NCBI GenBank assembly: GCA_937892105.1
Contig: CALAUZ010000413.1
Location: 1-30,549 of the forward strand
From: an uncultured Fretibacterium sp.
Lineage (GTDB): Bacteria; Synergistota; Synergistia; Synergistales; Aminobacteriaceae
DNA: 30,549 bases
Direction: 5' to 3'
Below are positions 25,299-30,549 of the stretch, piece by piece. A program made the position numbers and the translations under genes. Each line of letters starts with the position of its first letter. The stretch's first letter is position 1. The notes beneath the pieces are model-generated. The model was not told the DNA's origin. It was given only the letters and a program-made list of their open reading frames with translations, and ran no database searches.

Positions 25299-25569
25299 TA
25301 ACTAACTCATCGTTTTCAACGAAAATTAAATAAAGATTTCTTAATAAGTTACGATAACAGTTATAGTGAATGAAATTGTAAATTCATAAGCCGGTTACAG
25401 AGCTATTTTCATAAGGAAGTGTGAACTTATGTTTTATGCTTGGCTGAGAGTTTTTATGGGCAGCAGCAGAGAGGACAGACCTCCTTAATCTCCAGTCCTA
25501 AGAAAGAAAACGCGCAAAGTGGCAAAAGGAATTCCAAGTTTTTCAAAATCTCAAGGAGGATGAACTTTC

Positions 25570-28155
25570 ATGAAGAAGAAAATTACAGGACTTATCGTCT
25601 TGGCCATGTTTACGGTGGTTGCACTTGCAGGGCAGGTCTTTGCTGACCCTTCAATCACCTACACATTCACAGATGGAACAGTGGGCAGAAGCTACTCTGA
25701 TTTCATAAGAGTGGACGATGGATATTCACCGTATACGTGGACTAAGATAAGCGGAACGATCCCTTCAGGTCTGTCATTGGCTAAGTCAGGAAACTACCTG
25801 TACCTCAGAGGAACGCCTACGAGGGCCGGCACTTACAATTTCACTCTCAGGGTAAGAGACTCCTATGGTGATACAGACACACAGTCTTTCACGATGACAA
25901 TACGAGGGTCGGCTCTCTCAATCAACTATACGTTCACAAGCGGTACAGTTGGAAGAAGCTACTCTGACTTCGTAACAGCAGTCGGCGGCTCATCACCATA
26001 CACGTGGACAAAAGCAAGCGGCACTATCCCTCCAGGACTGTCAATGAGGAGAACGGGTAACTACCTGTATCTCAGAGGTACGCCTACAAGGGCAGGTACG
26101 TACAACTTCACTCTCAGGGTAAGGGACTACTACGGCTCAACTGCAACTAAGTCCTTCTCCATAACGGTAATTAGGTCGGATCCTGTCATTAACTACACGT
26201 TTACGAGTGCTACAGTAGGTAGAAGCTACTCTGACTTCATAACAGTGAGCGGTGGTTCATCGCCATACACATGGACGAAGGCAAGCGGTACAATTCCTCC
26301 AGGACTGTCAATGAGCAGGTCGGGCAACTACCTGTATCTCAGAGGCACTCCTACAAGGGCTGGAACATACTACTTCACGTTCAGGGTCAGAGACTACTAC
26401 GGCTCAACTGCAACTAAATCCTTCTCCATAAGGGTAACAGGCCCAACAATTAATTACACCTTCACGGACGGTACAGTTGGAAGGAGCTACTCTGACTTCG
26501 TATCAGTGAGCAATGGTTCATCGCCATACACGTGGACGAAGACAAGCGGTACAATTCCTCCAGGACTGTCAATGAGAAGGTCGGGAAGCTACCTGTATCT
26601 CAGGGGTACTCCTACAAGGGCAGGTACGTACAACTTCACTCTCAGGGTGAGGGATTACTACGGTGCAACAGCCTCAAAATCCTTCTCGATGACAATAATT
26701 AGGTCGACCCCTGTGATTAACTACACGTTCACAGGCGGGACGGTTGGCAGAAGCTACTCTGACTTCATAACAGTAAGCAATGGTTCATCGCCATACACAT
26801 GGACGAAGACAAGCGGCACAATTCCTCCTGGACTGTCAATGAGAAGGTCTGGTAACTACCTGTATATCAGCGGCACTCCTACAAGGGCTGGAACATACTA
26901 CTTTACGCTCAGGGTCAGGGACTACTATGGCTCAACTGCAACTAAGTCCTTCTCCATGACGATAATCAGACCGTCCATCACAATTAATTACACGTTTGCT
27001 GGCGGAACGGTTGGAAGGAGCTATTCTGACTTCGTAACAGTGAGTGGCGGGTCATCGCCTTATACATGGACGAAGGTAAGTGGCACAATTCCTCCAGGAC
27101 TGTCAATGAGCAGAACGGGTAACTACCTGTATCTCAGGGGTACTCCTACAAGAGCGGGCACATATAACTTCACTCTCAGGGCGAGAGACTATAATGGCAC
27201 CACTAAGACAAAGTCCTTCACCATAAGTATAGAAAGGCCTAGTATCTCGATTAACTACACATTTACGAGCGCAACATTAGGCAGGAGCTACTCTGACTTT
27301 GTAACGGTGAGTGGCGGGTCATCGCCGTATACATGGACGAAGACAAGCGGCACAATTCCTCCTGGTCTGTCAATGAGCAGGGCTGGTAACTACCTGTATC
27401 TCAGCGGCACTCCTACAAGGGCTGGAACATACTACTTTACGCTCAGGGTCAGGGATTACTACGGCTACACGGCCACAAAGTCTTTCTCCATGACAACGCT
27501 AGAGTCGAGCCTCACGATTAACTACACGCTTACGAGCGGAACACAGGACAGCTACTATTCTGACTTCGTAACAGTAAGCGGAGGCACATCTCCGTATACA
27601 TGGTCAGTGTACAGCGGGAGTCTTCCAAGCGGCCTTAGACTGACATATTCTGGCTCAACTGCAACGATAAGCGGTACTCCGTGGGAATCAGGTACGTACA
27701 GTTTCACACTCAGAGTGAGGGATTACCACGGCAATACGGCCACCAAGTACTTGACAATCTACATCTCCCCGTCATATTCGTACGCAGACTACAGCAATAA
27801 TTCATCTAGAGCTGGCGATGGCTCAGTATTGTCGCAGACAAGCCTGAGCGTTGATAGTGCTGATGTAGTATCGGTCGGTACTGGACGTGATGAGGGCCTC
27901 GTGGACGTGAAGGCAAACAAGCCCGTACGCTTCATCATTGGTGAATGGGTTGATGTGGAAGGCAAGAAGGTAGAAGTTACGGACGTTCAGGTGTTCGTAA
28001 ATGGCAAGGCAGACGAAGATGTGGACGTTTCCGATGAAGGTAAATTCACACTTCCTGCTGAAAGGGTAACTGGCGGCTTCAGTGTGGTAGTAAAGGCTCA
28101 GACTGGAACTGAAGAACTTGTTACTGAAGAACTGAACATCACCGCGTTAGAGTAA
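25570..28155 (+). CDS. Secreted protein of eight Ig-like (He_PIG-type) repeats
   Basis: An 861-residue secreted protein. The signal peptide is MKKKITGLIVLAMFTVVALA, probably cut after the following GQVFA. Eight repeats of about 89 residues follow (about 29-738), each with INYTFTxGTVGRSYSDF, SPYTWTKxSGTIPPGLSM, GNYLYLRGTPTRAGTYNF and TLRVRDYYG. This is the putative Ig / He_PIG layout (PF05345-like), found in bacterial surface and adhesive proteins. Repeats 1 and 8 diverge most; 2-7 are nearly identical. A unique C-terminal region of about 120 residues, acidic and Val-rich, ends the protein; no SYNERG-CTERM tail, LPXTG or autotransporter barrel is seen. The RBS AAGGAGGATGA fixes the start. Export beyond the periplasm, perhaps by the T2SS, is inference. 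Substrate or binding partner is unknown. Confidence 0.9.
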   Translation: MKKKITGLIVLAMFTVVALAGQVFADPSITYTFTDGTVGRSYSDFIRVDDGYSPYTWTKISGTIPSGLSLAKSGNYLYLRGTPTRAGTYNFTLRVRDSYGDTDTQSFTMTIRGSALSINYTFTSGTVGRSYSDFVTAVGGSSPYTWTKASGTIPPGLSMRRTGNYLYLRGTPTRAGTYNFTLRVRDYYGSTATKSFSITVIRSDPVINYTFTSATVGRSYSDFITVSGGSSPYTWTKASGTIPPGLSMSRSGNYLYLRGTPTRAGTYYFTFRVRDYYGSTATKSFSIRVTGPTINYTFTDGTVGRSYSDFVSVSNGSSPYTWTKTSGTIPPGLSMRRSGSYLYLRGTPTRAGTYNFTLRVRDYYGATASKSFSMTIIRSTPVINYTFTGGTVGRSYSDFITVSNGSSPYTWTKTSGTIPPGLSMRRSGNYLYISGTPTRAGTYYFTLRVRDYYGSTATKSFSMTIIRPSITINYTFAGGTVGRSYSDFVTVSGGSSPYTWTKVSGTIPPGLSMSRTGNYLYLRGTPTRAGTYNFTLRARDYNGTTKTKSFTISIERPSISINYTFTSATLGRSYSDFVTVSGGSSPYTWTKTSGTIPPGLSMSRAGNYLYLSGTPTRAGTYYFTLRVRDYYGYTATKSFSMTTLESSLTINYTLTSGTQDSYYSDFVTVSGGTSPYTWSVYSGSLPSGLRLTYSGSTATISGTPWESGTYSFTLRVRDYHGNTATKYLTIYISPSYSYADYSNNSSRAGDGSVLSQTSLSVDSADVVSVGTGRDEGLVDVKANKPVRFIIGEWVDVEGKKVEVTDVQVFVNGKADEDVDVSDEGKFTLPAERVTGGFSVVVKAQTGTEELVTEELNITALE
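25654..27783 (+). repeat. Eight tandem in-frame repeats, period 267 bp
   Basis: Equivalent Ile codons opening each unit fall at 25654, 25921, 26188, 26449, 26716, 26983, 27250 and 27517. Spacing is 267 bases, except 261 between units 3 and 4. Central units share long stretches of near-identical DNA, for example the codons for YLYLRGTPTRAGTY, which points to recent duplication or gene conversion. Confidence 0.9.
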
Positions 28156-28172
28156 AATCTTCTATGGACGTT

Positions 28173-28203
28173 AAAGAGTCCCCTCGAAAGGGGACTCTTT
28201 TTT
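28173..28203. terminator. Shared bidirectional intrinsic terminator
   Basis: AAAGAGTCCCCT (28173-28184) and AGGGGACTCTTT (28189-28200) form a perfect 12-bp stem with a CGAA loop, followed by TTT. It lies between the Ig-repeat gene and the convergent pgeF-like gene, whose stop codon overlaps its right edge. The A/T ends of the stem provide a U-tract in both directions, stronger for the + strand. Confidence 0.92.
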
Positions 28204-28859
28204 CATGGCAGTATCATTCTCACAACAAGCGTCATACGTTCGTGAATATCTCCCCGCCTGTAGGAATAACACCGATCGTCCTTCAACGTGTCTATACCTG
28301 ACAACACGATATTCTCTGCCCTCATTCCTCCTTCAACAAGCTGGCAACGTATCTCTCCCGCAAGGTCAAAATATACCTTATCGCCAGATACGTCATAATT
28401 TTCACGGTGAAACGCCTCAATCCCCTTCACCGTCCATTCATCGCCCAACTTTCTGAAGTATTCACGCCCTATGCATGGGCCAATCCACGCACCAGCCTCT
28501 GCAACATCATTATCGCTGTATAGTTCGCGCACAAGGCTTAGACCTTCACAGGAGATGTTCAACACCGTTCCTTTGTAGCCCGAATGCAAAATCATCACCC
28601 ATGACCTTCCCCACACCATCACAGGAGTACAGTCCGCAAATCTCAATGAGGCCGCAATGTTCGGGACAGTGAGAAGTATTCCATCTGCTTGCGGGCGCAT
28701 GGGCAAGGAACATTCCTGAAAGTTCGTGCTGTTTACGGTTATGATGGTGCTTCCGTGTACCTGTGAGGGCATTACGTGAGGAAGCGTTCCAGTTCCTTCA
28801 AGAGTTTCACCCTTCATGAAGAAATCTGCACTTATATGTTCCGGCGTTAATATTTTCAT
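28203..28859 (-). CDS. pgeF: Purine nucleoside phosphorylase-like / YfiH (PgeF, DUF152) family protein
   Basis: A 218-residue protein of the YfiH/PgeF family (old name polyphenol oxidase or multicopper oxidase domain). Motifs: QVHG (33-36), [14 protein letters not shown] (75-80), HSGYKGT (92-98), IGPCIG and YSYRRGD near the end. The Cys and His of ADC and HSG, with the QVH histidine, form the metal/active site. Members act on purine nucleosides or edit peptidoglycan precursors (UDP-MurNAc-L-Ser). The protein is shorter than most members (about 240-260), mainly at the N-terminus. It overlaps the upstream macrodomain gene by four bases, so the two are translated together. Confidence 0.88.
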   Translation of the reverse strand: MKILTPEHISADFFMKGETLEGTGTLPHVMPSQVHGSTIITVNSTNFQECSLPMRPQADGILLTVPNIAASLRFADCTPVMVWGRSWVMILHSGYKGTVLNISCEGLSLVRELYSDNDVAEAGAWIGPCIGREYFRKLGDEWTVKGIEAFHRENYDVSGDKVYFDLAGEIRCQLVEGGMRAENIVLSGIDTLKDDRCYSYRRGDIHERMTLVVRMILP

Positions 28860-29362
28860 TTCACAAGCTCCGGAAAATTCTCACGCGCTAATTCCATCAT
28901 GTCATCTCCCAACAACGCTATCACTATATCCATGTCGTTATTGCTTAGAAAATCCTGTATCGACTTCACGGCTATATTCATCGCTTCTGCCTTAGGATAA
29001 CCGTATATTCCTGCCGAAATTAATGGGAATGCAAGAGATTTGCAGCCTTTCTTCTGCGCAAGCCTCATCGCATTAACGTAGCATGACATAAGAAGTCCAG
29101 CTTCACCATGTTTCCCACCCTGCCATATAGGCCCAACAGCATGTATCACGTACTTTGCGGGAAGGCTGTAACCCTTCGTGATTTTCGCCTGCCCCGTCTG
29201 GCAGCCTCCAAGCGTTTTGCATTCCGCGAGAAGTCTTGAGCCTGCAGCCTTATGTATCGCTCCGTCAACTCCTCCCCCTCCCAATAAGCTCGGATTTGCA
29301 GCGTTCACTATCGCGTCTGTCTCCAACTTCGTTATATCCGCCTGAATTATTCTCAATGGCAT
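28856..29362 (-). CDS. Macrodomain protein, O-acetyl-ADP-ribose deacetylase / ADP-ribose hydrolase type
   Basis: A 168-residue single macrodomain. The ADP-ribose pocket is marked by [26 protein letters not shown] (quoted in part: [13 protein letters not shown] at 19-31, then VDGAIH), with the G-rich phosphate loop and later [13 protein letters not shown]. This is the MacroD/YmdB subgroup that removes ADP-ribose from proteins or deacetylates O-acetyl-ADP-ribose. GGGAGGAG seven bases upstream fixes the ATG at 29362. First gene of a two-gene operon with pgeF; the promoter must lie in the 59 bases shared with the divergent transporter gene. No ADP-ribosyltransferase toxin partner is visible nearby. 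Confidence 0.93.
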   Translation of the reverse strand: MPLRIIQADITKLETDAIVNAANPSLLGGGGVDGAIHKAAGSRLLAECKTLGGCQTGQAKITKGYSLPAKYVIHAVGPIWQGGKHGEAGLLMSCYVNAMRLAQKKGCKSLAFPLISAGIYGYPKAEAMNIAVKSIQDFLSNNDMDIVIALLGDDMMELARENFPELVK

Positions 29363-29421
29363 AATGTTTTCTCCTCCCGTGTGCTAAAATCCTGTAAATT
29401 CTGTGATAGGAGAAATTTTAC

Positions 29422-30366
29422 ATGAATTTAGATTTTTTTGCTGTCATGGCCAACCTCGTCAGCCTCTTCGCATTAATAGCCGTAGGATATGTCGCCGTAA
29501 AATCTGGTGTCTTAAAGCCCGAAGCATCTGCATATTTCTCTACTCTCCTGATGAAAATTACCCTGCCGTGTACCATTTTCATCTCTCTCGTTCAGCGCGA
29601 ATATAATTCTGCTTTCATTCACGACAGTATAATCATCATCATTGCAGGACTTGTAGGCTTCACATTCATGCTGTACTTTTCGCGGTTATTGTCCGGCATT
29701 TTCAGGGTGCCTGATGGTTACAGGGGAGTTTGGGCATTCCTCTGCACGTTCAACAACTCAGGCTTCATGGGCTTCCCTATAGCTTTGTCGCTGTTCGGTT
29801 CGGAAGGTCTGGCACTTTCCGTGATGATGAACATAGCCTTCAACATGACGATATACACTCTGGGCGCACTCGAAATAGCCCGTGATAATCCAGGACATGA
29901 CACCGAAGGATTGGACATGAAGTCAATAATCTTCAGCGGAATAAACATTTCTACAGTCCTTAGCCTCATATTCTATTTTGGGAGGATAAGTATTCCACAT
30001 ACCATCGCAACTCCGCTAAACTATCTTTCCGGCATAACAACTCCGCTCTCAATGATGATTATAGGTATGGCGTTGGCACATTCTAAGGCTTCAGACATAT
30101 TCCGCGATGTTCACGCATGGACTTCTACAGCAATGCGTCTTGTCGTGTATCCTGTATTCTGGTGCCTGCTCCTGAAAGTCTTTCCGCTAGGCAACAATCC
30201 TCTGGTCAGTGCCGTGTTTGTACTCATAATGTCTATGCCTGGTGCGAGTGTTACTGTTGGAATGTGTGAAATGTATCATGGGAATATGGATTTTGCCGCA
30301 AAGATAATGTTCATTCAGAATATACTGTGTATGTTGAGCATTCCTATGGTGTGCATGATGATTTAG
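29422..30366 (+). CDS. AEC (auxin efflux carrier) family transporter
   Basis: A 314-residue inner-membrane protein with about ten hydrophobic helices. The family pattern is visible: LFALIAVGYVAVKSGVLKPEA at the N-terminus, KITLPCTIF, the broken-helix NNSGFMGFPIALSLFG motif (about 112-126), and in the second half PLSMMIIGMAL followed by SMPGASVTVGMCE. AEC transporters move small organic acids such as malate or other dicarboxylates, and substrate cannot be read. AGGAG precedes ATG 29422. It is divergent from the macrodomain gene, with only 59 bases between them. Confidence 0.92.
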   Translation: MNLDFFAVMANLVSLFALIAVGYVAVKSGVLKPEASAYFSTLLMKITLPCTIFISLVQREYNSAFIHDSIIIIIAGLVGFTFMLYFSRLLSGIFRVPDGYRGVWAFLCTFNNSGFMGFPIALSLFGSEGLALSVMMNIAFNMTIYTLGALEIARDNPGHDTEGLDMKSIIFSGINISTVLSLIFYFGRISIPHTIATPLNYLSGITTPLSMMIIGMALAHSKASDIFRDVHAWTSTAMRLVVYPVFWCLLLKVFPLGNNPLVSAVFVLIMSMPGASVTVGMCEMYHGNMDFAAKIMFIQNILCMLSIPMVCMMI

Positions 30367-30549
30367 ATGTAGATTGTGGTAAATGTCCCACAGCAGTATA
30401 GCTGTAAGGACAAAGCCCATTAGCCAGTTTAGGACAGTAAAAAAAGAACAGATTTTGCGGATCAGCTTTCTTCCTGTCCTCTTCCGGGATTTCTTGGACT
30501 TTCTGCCCATATCAATCACCAGATTCCTACAGGGAGGCATTCCCGCCAT
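30187..30549 (-). CDS. Doubtful small membrane protein frame at right edge (may be partial or decayed)
   Basis: A minus-strand frame runs from the right edge to a stop at 30187. The part outside the transporter gene (30367-30549) reads as a plausible protein: a very basic stretch (GRKSKKSRKRTGRKLIRK), then a membrane helix (FFTVLNWLMGFVLTAILLW). The remainder lies antisense inside the AEC gene and is rich in His, Asn and Thr, as expected of non-coding antisense reading. Possible starts are at 30549 and at the Met before GRKSKK. It may be a real small gene, the start of a gene cut by rearrangement, or chance. I do not recognise the family. Confidence 0.3.
   Translation of the reverse strand: MAGMPPCRNLVIDMGRKSKKSRKRTGRKLIRKICSFFTVLNWLMGFVLTAILLWDIYHNLHLNHHAHHRNAQHTQYILNEHYLCGKIHIPMIHFTHSNSNTRTRHRHYEYKHGTDQRIVA

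Larger units (their letters stand above)
25213..25569 (+). other. Intergenic region: ftsH terminator, promoter and long leader of the Ig-repeat gene
   Basis: After the ftsH stop come a terminator hairpin, a TATAAT -10 element, then about 265 bases of leader before ATG 25570. The leader is AT-rich at first, with a TTTTC-AAC-GAAAA inverted repeat near 25313-25325. A possible 19-codon reading frame (25429-25488) sits behind AAGGAAG. A strong RBS AAGGAGGATGA (25554-25564) ends the leader. No known riboswitch was recognised. Confidence 0.75.

Noticed and set aside
25400..25500. Possible TPP or cyclic-di-GMP riboswitch in the leader of the Ig-repeat gene (a CTGAGA stretch is present)
   Set aside because: The remaining conserved blocks of those riboswitch classes are absent, and there is no metabolic-gene context.
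25440..25646. A 68-codon + strand frame across the leader and start of the Ig-repeat gene
   Set aside because: It overlaps the clear signal peptide of the real gene in another frame and has no RBS at its TTG start.
25654..27783. Regular 267-bp repeats considered as a mobile or CRISPR-like array
   Set aside because: They are in-frame protein repeats of one secreted protein with a family-like Ig pattern.
28203..28859. Laccase / polyphenol oxidase annotation for the YfiH-like protein
   Set aside because: The motifs are those of the YfiH/PgeF fold, without cupredoxin copper sites.
30385..30405. Small ACAGC/GCTGT hairpin after the AEC transporter as a terminator
   Set aside because: The stem is only five bases and no T-tract follows.

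Overview
This window looks like a chromosomal segment from a member of the Synergistota (Synergistetes), a diderm anaerobe. Three things point there. The surface protein at about 12.7-14.4 kb ends in a Gly-Gly-Cys, hydrophobic, Lys-Lys-Arg tail that matches the SYNERG-CTERM sorting signal. A complete outer-membrane secretin system is present. The tryptophanyl-tRNA synthetase carries the four-cysteine spacing of the iron-sulfur type. No rRNA, tRNA, CRISPR array, insertion sequence or phage gene was seen.

Region 1 (left edge to 12.7 kb, + strand) is one long, tightly overlapping operon for a type II secretion system (T2SS). It starts inside a polytopic O-antigen ligase/oligosaccharyltransferase-like gene that overlaps the first pseudopilin gene. 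The order then runs gspJ-K-L-M-N-C-I-D-E-F-G-H, close to a circular permutation of the textbook C-to-N order with gspI displaced. No gspO prepilin peptidase lies inside the window. A hairpin terminator follows gspH.

Region 2 (12.7-14.8 kb) holds a convergent minus-strand gene for a secreted protein with two tandem copies of a roughly 250-residue unit and the SYNERG-CTERM tail, so it is a plausible client of the neighbouring T2SS. Its control region has a good sigma70-type promoter, eight perfect copies of the heptamer GTAGTTC immediately after the -10 box, and an intrinsic-terminator-like hairpin with a T8 tract just before the ribosome binding site. This looks like an attenuated and possibly length-variable leader.

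Region 3 (14.8-25.3 kb, + strand) is a compact housekeeping operon: deoxynucleoside kinase, Nif3-like protein, trpS, scpA, scpB, an RluB-type pseudouridine synthase, an HDOD protein, cmk, plsC, yicC, gmk, a small unknown membrane protein and ftsH. Most junctions overlap or are a few bases apart. A terminator follows ftsH.

Region 4 (25.3-28.2 kb) is a single secreted protein of eight Ig-like repeats with a 267-bp DNA period, preceded by a long leader and followed by a perfect 12-bp hairpin terminator shared with the next convergent operon. Region 5 (28.2-30.5 kb) has a minus-strand pair (PgeF/YfiH-type nucleoside enzyme and a macrodomain ADP-ribose hydrolase), a divergent AEC-family transporter, and a doubtful minus-strand reading frame at the right edge.

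The most interesting points are the T2SS operon carrying a glycan ligase and sitting beside a SYNERG-CTERM substrate, and the heptamer-repeat/attenuator leader of that substrate. All assignments are from reading the sequence only; no database search was run.
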